DNA of 64,000 nucleotides, taken from Oceanobacillus polygoni (GTDB taxonomy: Bacteria > Bacillota > Bacilli > Bacillales > Amphibacillaceae). The notes beneath the pieces are model-generated. The model saw only the letters and a program-made list of their open reading frames with translations, searched no databases and had not been told where the DNA came from. Location of the stretch: positions 475,699 to 539,698 of the forward strand of contig NZ_PIJY01000026.1 in the NCBI RefSeq assembly GCF_008304605.1, given 5' to 3'. Below are positions 26,944-35,383 of this stretch, one piece after another. A program made the position numbers and the translations under genes. The stretch's first letter is position 1. Each line of letters opens with the position of its first letter.

Positions 26944-27245
26944 GTCTATTTCCCCCATTTGCCATTATTATTTTCTAAATATTTAAACGTGATTATAGCA
27001 CACTATTAACTAATTTGCGATAACTTTTTCAAACTTCACAAAAGCCTTTTTAATCAACCTTCAAGGTAAGCGTCGACATACTTTATTACCAGTGCTTTTT
27101 ATCCATTAAAAGGGATTGTTTCCAAGAAAATTTTAGATTGAGTGACAATAAATGAGGTACTTTTAATTTTAAAAATCAAAAGTACCGAACGAAGAGAAAG
27201 AACAAGCGTGAATCGAAAAATATGTCATGACTTGCTCCTAATTGT
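26944..27245. other. Promoter region of the ABC importer and 3' hairpin of asnB
   Basis: A TATAAT box on the minus strand (26997-26992) lies about 50 nt upstream of the lipoprotein start; the -35 is unclear. GGTACTTTT (27156-27164) and AAAAGTACC (27178-27186) form a hairpin downstream of asnB, a weak terminator candidate. I found no T-box motif or other gene. Confidence 0.5.
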
Positions 27246-29141
27246 TTATGAAGTTTGCCGTTCTTCATTTTCATATTTGCCTCCAAAGATATAGTGTTTT
27301 TCAATATAAATCTGATGCCATAGCATAAACATGAGTACCGTCCATATTTTTCTCGAATAATCAGCATTTCCTTTTGCATGTGTTTCGAGTAACTCGAGGA
27401 CAACGAATTTATTTAAAATATCGTCTGTATTACTTGAACGAATCAGTTCTTTTGCCCAATCGTATAAATTCGTTCTTAACCAATGCTTGATTGGAACTGG
27501 AAATCCGAGCTTTTTTCTATTTAAAACATGATCTGGCACAAATCCCTCAGCCGCTTTGCGTAAAATTGACTTAGTTGTTCGATCAGCAATTTTATAATCA
27601 ACCGAGATTCTCCTGGCAACCTCAAATACTTCCTGATCAAGAAATGGGACACGGAGTTCTAATGCATGTCCCATTGTCATTTTATCAGCTTTTAGCAAAA
27701 TATCTCCCGTTAACCATGTATGCATATCGATATGCTGCATTTGTTCAACAGGGTGAAGTCCATCTACCTCGTCAAAAAGCTTTTTCGTCCACGCTTGATA
27801 CGAGTAATTTGAATGGTAGGTTTTCAATAAATTCTGTTTCTCTTCCTCCTCAAACATCTTCGCATTACCTATATATCTTTCTCGTAATGGCGTCGTCCCC
27901 CTTTCCAAAAAGTTTTTCCCTTTCATCCCTTCTGGCATTACCGCTGCAACACGCTGAAGAAGTGTTAGCATCGCTTGTGGTAACGTATTTAAGAAACGCA
28001 TTGATTCTGCTTCGCGATAAATATTGTAGCCACCAAACAATTCATCAGCTCCCTCGCCAGACAGGACAACTTTGACTTGTTTTTTCGCTTCCCTAGCAAC
28101 AAAATATAGCGGGACACACGCAGGATCAGCTAAAGGATCATCCATATGCCACATAATTTCTGGAAGATGGGCTACATATTCCTCCGGAGAAATCACATAT
28201 GAAACGTTTTCGACACCAAGTTTTTCTGCACTCCGCTGGGCAATCTCAATCTCGGAATAGCCGCTATCCGCAAATCCAACTGAGAACGTTTTTAGATTTG
28301 GCTGGAATTGCTTAGCCATCGCAACAATTAATGTAGAATCAATTCCTCCAGAAAGAAACGAACCGACCGGAACATCACTTTGCAAATGAACTTCTACTGA
28401 ATCAAGCAACACTTCCCTTACACGCCTTATAATCTGACTTTCGTTTCCATATACGGACTGAAATTGCGCATGGAAATACGGCCGACATCTAATAGCCTCT
28501 CCCCATTCCTTTTCAAAATAGTTCCCTGCTGGTAACTTTTTCACAGACTCTGTTATCGTTAATGGATCGGGAACATATTGAAAGGATAAATAATGCTGAA
28601 GTGCCTCACCCATCACATTATCAGCTTGATTCAAGTATGAAATACTCTTTTTTTCTGACGCAACAATAAGATCGTTTTCGTTTTCAACATAGTAAAATGG
28701 TTTAATTCCAAAGCGATCACGAGCGCCATATAGTTTCCTTTCCTCTTTATCCCAAATAACAATGGCAAACATGCCCCTTAAGGTAGAGAAAGCACCTGTT
28801 CCTTCTTCCATAAATAGATGAGCAACGACTTCCGTATCAGAGTCGGTATGAAAATGATGACCTTTTTCGACTAACTCCTTCCTAAGCTGCACATAATTAT
28901 AGATTTCCCCATTAAACACCATCCGGTACCTGTCATCTCCAAAAAGAAAGGGCTGCTGGCCTCTCTCTAGATCAATAATACTTAACCTGCGAAATGCAAG
29001 TGCGATATGATCATCACGATAGAAGCCAGCTTCATCCGGACCCCGATGGCTGATAAGTTGACTTGCTTGTTCAATATCTAATAGATGCTCCTCAGAAAAC
29101 CGAGCCTCTTCATTTAGTAATACACCTACAAATCCACACAT
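27246..29141 (-). CDS. asnB: Glutamine-dependent asparagine synthase (AsnB type)
   Basis: A 631-residue protein. ATG 29141 is used because the class II glutaminase needs Cys2 (MCGFVGVLL). The glutaminase domain (about 1-210) has SHRGPDEAGFY, FRRLSIIDLE and FNGEIYNY. The synthetase domain has the pyrophosphate loop GSFLSGGIDSTLIVA and LSGEGADELFGGY. Related AsnB of B. subtilis amidates meso-diaminopimelate in peptidoglycan. Here the gene follows an ECF sigma/anti-sigma pair by 22 nt, so a cell-envelope role is favoured over bulk asparagine supply; that is inference. Confidence 0.9.
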   Translation of the reverse strand: MCGFVGVLLNEEARFSEEHLLDIEQASQLISHRGPDEAGFYRDDHIALAFRRLSIIDLERGQQPFLFGDDRYRMVFNGEIYNYVQLRKELVEKGHHFHTDSDTEVVAHLFMEEGTGAFSTLRGMFAIVIWDKEERKLYGARDRFGIKPFYYVENENDLIVASEKKSISYLNQADNVMGEALQHYLSFQYVPDPLTITESVKKLPAGNYFEKEWGEAIRCRPYFHAQFQSVYGNESQIIRRVREVLLDSVEVHLQSDVPVGSFLSGGIDSTLIVAMAKQFQPNLKTFSVGFADSGYSEIEIAQRSAEKLGVENVSYVISPEEYVAHLPEIMWHMDDPLADPACVPLYFVAREAKKQVKVVLSGEGADELFGGYNIYREAESMRFLNTLPQAMLTLLQRVAAVMPEGMKGKNFLERGTTPLRERYIGNAKMFEEEEKQNLLKTYHSNYSYQAWTKKLFDEVDGLHPVEQMQHIDMHTWLTGDILLKADKMTMGHALELRVPFLDQEVFEVARRISVDYKIADRTTKSILRKAAEGFVPDHVLNRKKLGFPVPIKHWLRTNLYDWAKELIRSSNTDDILNKFVVLELLETHAKGNADYSRKIWTVLMFMLWHQIYIEKHYIFGGKYENEERQTS

Positions 29142-29163
29142 TCCAATCACCTTCTACCGACGA

Positions 29164-29961
29164 TTATTTAACTACCTTAAAGCTTTCCAGCATATAGTGA
29201 AACCTTGCTCCATGTCCTTCTGCTGCTTCTAGGAAGTATACTTGCTTAATCACAAACACTTGCCCCTCATCTTCGTCTGTAACGTAATACCTGTGGATAG
29301 GTGTATCCCACTGATGCCCTGTTTTGCCTGCATCGTTTGTATACTCAAGTCCCATCCCTTGAACCATTTCCGCTTCGATTGGCTCTGTTACACGCTCTTC
29401 TCTTCGTAATTCCATTTTCTCATCACGTTCAATCTCAGCTTTAATTGCTGCGACGACTTCTTCGGTTGTTGTATCCTCAATCCGCGTTATTTCCATATAG
29501 ACATCTGGATACCTATCTTCCAATGGTTCGATCAGTTCAATTCGGTCACTTTCTTCTCCCTCTACCATCTTATAACGCTCTTCATCAACGTAAATGATAT
29601 AGCGTAATTCCTCATTTGTTTCCAGCTGAACATTTGTCTCTTCTTTTTGTCCTTCCAGTTCAATTTCTTCCTGCTTCTCGTCAACAAACATTTCCTTTAG
29701 GTTTTGGAACATTGCTTGCCCTTGGTCAGTTAGCGTCCCGAATAACAATAGCGTAATTACTGCTGCTGTACTTAATCCCACAACAACCAATCCTTTCCGT
29801 TTCTTTTTAGGTTTGCTTCTAGCTGTTCGCCCGGATGGGGATGAGTTCTGGAATAATTCATCACTAATTTTATTCCATGTTTCCTTTTTTAAATGGGTGG
29901 CTTCCTCTGTCTGTTGTTGTAATAATAATTCAATTTTCTTATCGAAGTTGTCTCTACTCAT
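29164..29961 (-). CDS. Putative membrane anti-sigma factor
   Basis: A 265-residue protein. ATG 29961 follows GGGGGTG by six nt; the alternative GTG 29970 is inside it. Residues 1-55 are cytoplasmic and contain HLKKETWNKISDELF, typical of ECF-linked anti-sigma proteins. A basic KKKRKG stretch precedes one membrane helix (about 58-77). The external part is very acidic and ends in a folded domain (HRYYVTDEDEGQVFVIKQVY). It overlaps the sigma gene by 8 nt, the usual sign of a sigma/anti-sigma pair. Confidence 0.8.
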   Translation of the reverse strand: MSRDNFDKKIELLLQQQTEEATHLKKETWNKISDELFQNSSPSGRTARSKPKKKRKGLVVVGLSTAAVITLLLFGTLTDQGQAMFQNLKEMFVDEKQEEIELEGQKEETNVQLETNEELRYIIYVDEERYKMVEGEESDRIELIEPLEDRYPDVYMEITRIEDTTTEEVVAAIKAEIERDEKMELRREERVTEPIEAEMVQGMGLEYTNDAGKTGHQWDTPIHRYYVTDEDEGQVFVIKQVYFLEAAEGHGARFHYMLESFKVVK

Positions 29962-30487
29962 CTTGGGCACCCCCTATGACTGCTTTTAATCTTTGTCTAG
30001 CTTTATACAGCCTCGACTTAACGGTGTTAATGTTTAATTGCAGCATGTCAGCCAATTCCTTCTCTGAAAACCCATTGATATACTTTAAAACTAAAATCGT
30101 TCGATGATGCTCATCCAGCTGCTCCATCGCTATCTCAAGTTGTTCATAATCCTGCAGTTCGGTTTCATGTTGATTCAAATGGTCTAATAGTTGTTCGGAT
30201 TCAACACTTACTGCTTCCCTCGTCTTCTTTTTCATATATCTTCTCGATTCATTGACTAAAATTTGATAAAACCATGGCTTAAATGGCTTTTTGCTATCAT
30301 AGGAATCAATGTTTCGGAATACCTTGATAAATGTTTCCTGAACGATATCAGATGCATCGCTCGCATTGTTTGTTATGGCGTAGGCTGTTCGCAAAGAATA
30401 ATCCGCGTAGATGTCATATAGCTTTTTGAACGCTTGTTGATTTCCCTTTTTAATTTTCTTGATGAGTTTTGCTTCCTGATCACCCAA
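29954..30487 (-). CDS. ECF sigma factor
   Basis: A 177-residue protein. TTG 30487 lies eight nt after AAGGGGG; the ATG at 30493 is only two nt from it. Region 2 reads AFKKLYDIYADYSLRTAYAI and DASDIVQETFIKVFRNID; region 4 reads LKYINGFSEKELADMLQL and NTVKSRLYKARQRLK. It belongs to the ECF (SigW/SigX/SigV-like) class that responds to extracytoplasmic stress through a membrane anti-sigma partner, encoded next. It heads a three-gene operon ending with asnB. Confidence 0.9.
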   Translation of the reverse strand: MGDQEAKLIKKIKKGNQQAFKKLYDIYADYSLRTAYAITNNASDASDIVQETFIKVFRNIDSYDSKKPFKPWFYQILVNESRRYMKKKTREAVSVESEQLLDHLNQHETELQDYEQLEIAMEQLDEHHRTILVLKYINGFSEKELADMLQLNINTVKSRLYKARQRLKAVIGGAQDE

Positions 30488-30554
30488 CAGCATAACCCCC
30501 TTCTTCTACTGGTCTTTACTATATATACCTTTTTCAAAAGCAAAAAGTTTTTAA

Positions 30555-30597
30555 AAACAAAAAAATATCGAATAAGATTCTCATCCTATCCGATATT
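30555..30597 (-). terminator. Terminator of the parM-parR-like operon
   Basis: On the minus strand AAATATCGGATA pairs with the TTATTCGATATTT arm across a short loop and is followed by a long T run (TTTTTTTG). Confidence 0.75.
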
Positions 30598-30651
30598 TGT
30601 ATCTTTTTCTCCATTAGTATCATATAAAATCTATCTTAAATGGAGTCCACA

Positions 30652-31173
30652 TTATTTGTTCATACTTGAGAAGAAATCACCTAATGGATCATCATCCTCT
30701 TCTTCTTCAGGGAATTCCTCATCATGTAGATTCAAACCATCCAAATCAACATCACCCAAGTTAATTTCCGCTTCCATGTTTCTAGCTGGCTCTTCGATCG
30801 GTGCCTCTTGAACGTACGATGCTTCATCCAAGTCGGCAACATTATGATTCAGCCCAGCTAACAAAGTCGTTGCACGCAGCGGATCACTTAGTAATTGATG
30901 AAGCAAGCTGCCGATAAGCGCTTCTGAATGCTCATGCTTCAGCCAGCTCCTTTGCTCCTTCGTTAGTTGCTTCGGCAAGGGAATCGTAATCGTTTCCCTT
31001 TCCCGTTTGAAGGTTTCACCTGCCCCCTTTAGGACAAAACCCGCAATTGTGCTAGAAAAATTTCTGCGCTCTGTTTCCTTCAAATGCTGCAATTGTTTTA
31101 ATAGATAATCAGGTGTATCAGAGGGGACACGAAATGTGATTGATTGTCCACGCTCTATACTATTTTTCGACAT
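30652..31173 (-). CDS. ParR-like DNA-binding partner of the actin-like protein
   Basis: A 173-residue protein that starts at ATG 31173, 13 nt after the parM-like stop. The N-terminal 50 residues (QSITFRVPSDTPDYLLKQLQ, then SSTIAGFVLKGAGE) look like a ribbon-helix-helix DNA-binding unit. The middle is basic and the last 60 residues are strongly acidic (EEFPEEEEDDDPLGDFF). Position and size match ParR/Alp7R adaptors, which link centromere DNA to the actin filament. Sequence identity to a named ParR is not claimed. Confidence 0.7.
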   Translation of the reverse strand: MSKNSIERGQSITFRVPSDTPDYLLKQLQHLKETERRNFSSTIAGFVLKGAGETFKRERETITIPLPKQLTKEQRSWLKHEHSEALIGSLLHQLLSDPLRATTLLAGLNHNVADLDEASYVQEAPIEEPARNMEAEINLGDVDLDGLNLHDEEFPEEEEDDDPLGDFFSSMNK

Positions 31174-31186
31174 GATCTCACCCTAT

Positions 31187-32356
31187 TTATTTTGCTTTTG
31201 CGGTCGTTTTTTCTTCCTTTGTATCTTTCTCTGTTTTACGAATAAAATCGGTGATTAACTTATAGTATGCATTTGCCATCATCCAGATGCTTTCATTCTC
31301 ATCCTCAAAGAATTCGATATTGTAGCCATCCAGTTTATTATTTAATGCTTTAATGTAATCCTTCAATACGGCAGAACCGCCACCTACAAAATAACAAATT
31401 TCAGATTGTGAGTTTTTGGCCCAGACATTTCTTAGGAAGCGATATTCTTTTTTCGCCAAATCAAGTAGTATGTGATCGGTAATATCATGGACGTTCGTTC
31501 TGCTTCCTTTCACCATGATGTGGTGTCGATCATTTTTTCGTGTAATAATGTCGACTACATCACGACGGCTGTCCAATTCCACGCCATGTCGTGAGCGAAT
31601 TTCTTCACGTATTGCTTCTAATGACTCAGAGACACCTAAATTGAATCCTTGCGCCTTGTCATCATCCACATTTCGATTACGAATGACAGCGATATCTGTC
31701 GATAAGCCACCAATATCCTGGATTAAAATTTGTTTATCGATCAATTCCTTATTAATAACTTTTAAGTCATTATCCATAATCAAATTGACATATGCTGCAA
31801 ATCCTTCTGGATACACTTTTACTTCATCGAATTTAATATTTACCTTTTTGCCTTGATGCTTCGGCGTAACAAGGAATTCCACTTGGTGCACAGATCCTAG
31901 TAGTTGGGAGCGATAGCCCACATCTTTTCCATCTTTTACTTCTCTTAATGGAAGACCTGTCCCTAATGTATACGTCGCATCAATCACATCATTTTTTTCA
32001 TTAAAATCTTTTGTAGATACTGCATCCAATGCTAAAGCAGCAAAAAGCATAACTAACGTTTGGTCTTCTTCCGATTTACTGCTACCTGGATCGAGCTCCT
32101 GTGAATTGCTCGTTTTTGTTGCAAGGTTCCCTACGCGATAAACAATATTATTTTCATCTAAAGCAGGGGAATGTACGCGGATATGAATATTATCCAAGAC
32201 CTCTTTTTCATCTAACTCTTCGATTCCGATAACAGGACGATCCTCTAAGTCAGGTGCAATCACATTCGGAATGTATAATTCATTTTCTAATTTACCAAAG
32301 TTCCCTTTCAGTGCATCGTTTCCAACATCCACTGCTGCAACTCTCGATTTCACCAT
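31187..32356 (-). CDS. ParM/Alp-type actin-like ATPase
   Basis: A 389-residue protein that starts at ATG 32356 (MVKSRVAAVDVGNDALKGNF). The actin-fold nucleotide motifs are present: phosphate-1 DVGNDALKGN near residue 10, phosphate-2 QDIGGLSTDIAVI near 213, and the adenosine motif YFVGGGSAVLKDYI near 330. The length fits Alp7A/ParM (about 320-390). Such proteins polymerise and push plasmid or phage DNA apart, with an adaptor encoded directly downstream, as here. No replication gene is nearby and both flanks are chromosomal, so this is a chromosomal copy. Confidence 0.9.
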   Translation of the reverse strand: MVKSRVAAVDVGNDALKGNFGKLENELYIPNVIAPDLEDRPVIGIEELDEKEVLDNIHIRVHSPALDENNIVYRVGNLATKTSNSQELDPGSSKSEEDQTLVMLFAALALDAVSTKDFNEKNDVIDATYTLGTGLPLREVKDGKDVGYRSQLLGSVHQVEFLVTPKHQGKKVNIKFDEVKVYPEGFAAYVNLIMDNDLKVINKELIDKQILIQDIGGLSTDIAVIRNRNVDDDKAQGFNLGVSESLEAIREEIRSRHGVELDSRRDVVDIITRKNDRHHIMVKGSRTNVHDITDHILLDLAKKEYRFLRNVWAKNSQSEICYFVGGGSAVLKDYIKALNNKLDGYNIEFFEDENESIWMMANAYYKLITDFIRKTEKDTKEEKTTAKAK

Positions 32357-32410
32357 TTTTGTAAATCCCCTCTCTTTTTTCCATCTATCAATAGATTAAT
32401 CTTTTTCCAA

Positions 32411-32551
32411 AGAATACACAATGAGTCTATCGATGTATTCTTTTATGTATACTTGTTTACATTTTGTATTCGTTATTACATCAACATGCAAACGTATTTG
32501 TTTACATGTTTTCTTTATTGCAAACAACTTTACTATTAAAGTATACATGTG
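32411..32551. promoter_or_regulatory. Repeat-rich leader of parM-like operon (parC/operator candidate)
   Basis: AGAATACA (32411-32418) and TGTATTCT (32434-32441) form a perfect 8-bp inverted repeat. Next come GTATACTTGTTTACAT (32447-32462) and GTATTTGTTTACATG (32494-32508), direct repeats 47 bp apart, and GTATACATGTG (32541-32551). Arrays of this kind upstream of actin-like cassettes act as centromere and operator in plasmids. Confidence 0.55.
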
Positions 32552-32834
32552 TGCACTTTTGTAATCAAGTGGGAATTTGTTAAAATCAGGTGAAAATATA
32601 CTGCTCTGGCATTTGCTTCTAATTCTCCCCTCTCCTACGTTTCAAAAGTTATATTGAAATAGAAGCATTGTTCGTTTGAGTTTCCTTTGCTAGATTCTGA
32701 CACACGTGAACTGTCATTACCGAACTCAGAAACTTCGATAAGTATGCTGGATTTGATTTAGGAAAAATAGTGTGTGTGCTTTATCTTTCAGATAAGATAT
32801 CAATTAGGAAGGAATTTAGTGCAACTGCTATTAC

Positions 32835-32894
32835 TAGCAGATACTGTGACCTTAAAGGAAAACAATATTCGATTCACATAGAATCTATCTGCTA
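32835..32894. repeat. 9-bp inverted repeat upstream of the SEDS-like gene
   Basis: TAGCAGATA (32835-32843) and TATCTGCTA (32886-32894) are perfect inverted copies 42 bp apart. Together with the TATGCTATA sequence near 32920 they lie in the likely promoter region of the next gene. A protein-binding or looped operator is possible. Confidence 0.4.
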
Positions 32895-32965
32895 AAATTG
32901 TATAAAAGAGTACAGCCTATGCTATATTGTTACTGGCTTTATCAATACCTTCTAAGGAGAATTCC

Positions 32966-33799
32966 ATGTTCCATATTAATTATTTACCTCTAATCGCTCT
33001 ACCATCTGTTTTCATTGGTGCTTTTGTTATGCTGTTAAACGATATTCCAACAAGTATCTGGATACAGAACCTTATCGCTGCAAAGCTTTTCGTCTTTTTG
33101 TCCTTTTTAATGGCTAAAAAGACAAAAAGCGTTCCAAATACCAGAGCAAAAAACTACTTTAAAATTATTGCTATTTACGTTTTGTTGGGATTAACCTTTG
33201 TTGACGCGGGGATTGAAGGCGTTCATAGATGGATTTCTTTGGGGCCGATTAGCCTTTATGCATCTAGTATATTATTGCCATTTCTGCTTATCTTACTAGG
33301 TGCATTAGTAGCAAAAAATCAATGGTGGCTTTCCTATATAATTGTTGTTAATACTGCGATTTTATTAGTGTTACAGCCCGATGCATCAGCAGTAACGGCA
33401 TTTGTACTATCAAGCTGTATCTTACTTTTATACAACGTAAATAGGATTCGCTTTGTTTTACTATTTCTCCCACTAACTCTCATTATCATTTCTTGGATTC
33501 AGTTAGATCGTTTATCACCTGTCCCATATGTGGAGGATATCTTGTTTATGGCGAAAGGTTTAGGATTAGGCTGGTTTATTATTGCTTTCATTTCACTTTT
33601 GATTCTTATTATTCCTTTTTTATTTTCTCCTCCAGAAAAAAGAAAATTAACATCGATTAGCTTAGGTTTATACTTCATCACGACAATAATAACAACATTT
33701 TTCCGGAATTTTCCTGTGATTTTAATGGGATATGGAATCTCCCCCATTATAGGATATTTTATAGCTATCAATTGGTTTATTTTTCATAAACGAGCTTAA
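32966..33799 (+). CDS. Short SEDS-like (FtsW/RodA/SpoVE family) membrane protein
   Basis: A 277-residue protein. ATG 32966 follows TAAGGAG; the upstream TTG has no site. Eight or nine hydrophobic segments fill the sequence. The segment GVHRWISLGPISLYASSI aligns by eye with the SEDS signature RRWI-x-G-x(4)-QPSE, and LQPDASAVTAFV with LQPDLGT. The last helix region FPVILMGYGISPIIGYF recalls the LPFiSYG motif. It is about 100 residues shorter than true FtsW/RodA and lacks the exact PSE and SYGG motifs, so enzymatic activity is doubtful. Confidence 0.65.
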   Translation: MFHINYLPLIALPSVFIGAFVMLLNDIPTSIWIQNLIAAKLFVFLSFLMAKKTKSVPNTRAKNYFKIIAIYVLLGLTFVDAGIEGVHRWISLGPISLYASSILLPFLLILLGALVAKNQWWLSYIIVVNTAILLVLQPDASAVTAFVLSSCILLLYNVNRIRFVLLFLPLTLIIISWIQLDRLSPVPYVEDILFMAKGLGLGWFIIAFISLLILIIPFLFSPPEKRKLTSISLGLYFITTIITTFFRNFPVILMGYGISPIIGYFIAINWFIFHKRA

Positions 33800-33819
33800 T
33801 CATCCCGTGCAATACTATC

Positions 33820-33847
33820 AGATGGCAGTACTCTAAACCTGCCATCT
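33820..33847 (+). terminator. Hairpin after the SEDS-like gene
   Basis: AGATGGCAG (33820-33828) pairs with CTGCCATCT (33839-33847) around a 10-nt loop. There is no T run, so termination strength is uncertain. Confidence 0.45.
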
Positions 33848-34078
33848 CACTCCCTCTAAAATGAACGAGTTATACTTCTCCCATCTACACGAACACTGTC
33901 ATAAAAACAAAATCTATTAATTTCTACAGCTACTGTTACGAAAAAAACGGAAATAATTAAATTTTTTAGCATTTTTTTACTTTTTTATGATATGATAGAC
34001 TTAAAATTAGTCTTAATTACCTAGTTCTATTTCAGTGATTATATTCGTTTATATTTTTTGTTGGAGGTAATACTACAA

Positions 34079-35347
34079 ATGAACAAACTTAAGGTTTATA
34101 TCGCTAGTATATTTATCATTTCGTTAACTGTAGCTATTGTCTCTGGCCCAATTGACTTAGACCTGTCTCTATACATACAATTTTTCCTCGTTTATTTATT
34201 ATTCACAACCCTCTATTCCCATTTGAAAACAATTGTCCGAACAGGAAATGTAAATGTTGATTACAGTATTTCCTACGGATTCTCCTTTATCCTAATAACC
34301 GGGCCTTTGGGACTATTTTTATTTGAAATTATTAATCGCTTTTACATCTATTTTTACCGCAAACGAACAGGTACCGCGGACGAAGATGAATTTTTACATA
34401 CCTTTTATAATATTGGAGGACCAGCACTCCTCCATACGATTGGCTATTTCATATTTTATGCACTTTATCCGTACGTTGAGGGAATTCCATTTGGTTTTTG
34501 GGGACTCCTTATTGCTATTATTGCATTCACGGACTTCATATCGTCCCTATTATTGTTGTCTGTATTTAAGTTAACAGGGAATATAGGTTCGAGGCAGGAT
34601 GCGATTAATTTTATCAAAGGAAGAAGCATTTTTGATACGCTAAAAATGGCATTATCCAATGGACTATTGTTTATTTTCCTTGTAGAACAGCATTGGGAAG
34701 CAGTCATTGCCTTGTTTGTCCTCAACTATCTTGTTAGTCGATCTGCGGCCATTAAAAATCAAAGCATACAGCACAAAATGGAGCGAGACCGCTTTGAACA
34801 GATGGCTTATACAGACTTCTTAACAAAAACGCATAACCGTAGCTATATGAATAAAATTATGAATGAATTAAACCATACGGAAGAAAATGTTGCGCTTATC
34901 GTCTCCGATATTGATACATTTAAAATCATTAATGATACATTTAACCATACTGTCGGAGATACTGTCATCCAGCACTTTGCAAATACAATAAAAAGCCACC
35001 TTGATGAAGGTGACTTTTTATTCCGCAGTGGTGGGGAGGAATTTACGATTGTTCTTCGGAATCGCGATTTTTCTGCATGTGTTGAGCTACTCAAGCAGAT
35101 ACATCGTGATGTAGCGGCTAATCCAGCACAAGCGGAGTATAAATCGGAGGATACAACCATCTATTATACCGCTTCATTTGGTATGTATTATTTCAAAACG
35201 AATCAGAAGTTAAGTATGAAGCAAGCATACATCCATGCTGACGATCTACTCCTTCAATCTAAAAGACTTGGCAGAAATCAAGTTGCTGTGATGCAGGATG
35301 AGGCAGTTTCTGTTCAAGATGTGGATAAAGCTGTGGAAAGGTTATAA
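34079..35347 (+). CDS. Membrane-bound diguanylate cyclase (GGDEF)
   Basis: A 422-residue protein. ATG 34079 follows TTGGAGG; the in-frame TTG 34058 would precede that site. Six hydrophobic segments occupy about residues 5-230. The GGDEF domain (about 245-410) has TDFLTKTHNRSYMNKI, SDIDTFKIINDTFNHTVGD and the active-site RSGGEEF. No RxxD inhibitory site precedes it (DEGD instead). It makes cyclic di-GMP at the membrane. The N-terminal region probably senses a signal. It is monocistronic with its own terminator. Confidence 0.92.
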   Translation: MNKLKVYIASIFIISLTVAIVSGPIDLDLSLYIQFFLVYLLFTTLYSHLKTIVRTGNVNVDYSISYGFSFILITGPLGLFLFEIINRFYIYFYRKRTGTADEDEFLHTFYNIGGPALLHTIGYFIFYALYPYVEGIPFGFWGLLIAIIAFTDFISSLLLLSVFKLTGNIGSRQDAINFIKGRSIFDTLKMALSNGLLFIFLVEQHWEAVIALFVLNYLVSRSAAIKNQSIQHKMERDRFEQMAYTDFLTKTHNRSYMNKIMNELNHTEENVALIVSDIDTFKIINDTFNHTVGDTVIQHFANTIKSHLDEGDFLFRSGGEEFTIVLRNRDFSACVELLKQIHRDVAANPAQAEYKSEDTTIYYTASFGMYYFKTNQKLSMKQAYIHADDLLLQSKRLGRNQVAVMQDEAVSVQDVDKAVERL

Positions 35348-35348
35348 A

Positions 35349-35383
35349 AAACAGCGCCACGTTAGACTGGCGCTGTTTTTTTA
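35349..35383. terminator. Bidirectional terminator between the GGDEF gene and rlmN
   Basis: ACAGCGCCA (35351-35359) pairs with TGGCGCTGT (35368-35376), flanked by A and T runs on both sides; it serves both converging genes. Confidence 0.92.

Noticed and set aside
26944..27245. T-box leader for the importer
   Set aside because: No AGGGTGG-type antiterminator motif or specifier loop was seen.
30652..32356. Integrated plasmid or prophage
   Set aside because: No replication, integrase, structural or relaxase gene and no attachment-site repeat was found around the cassette.
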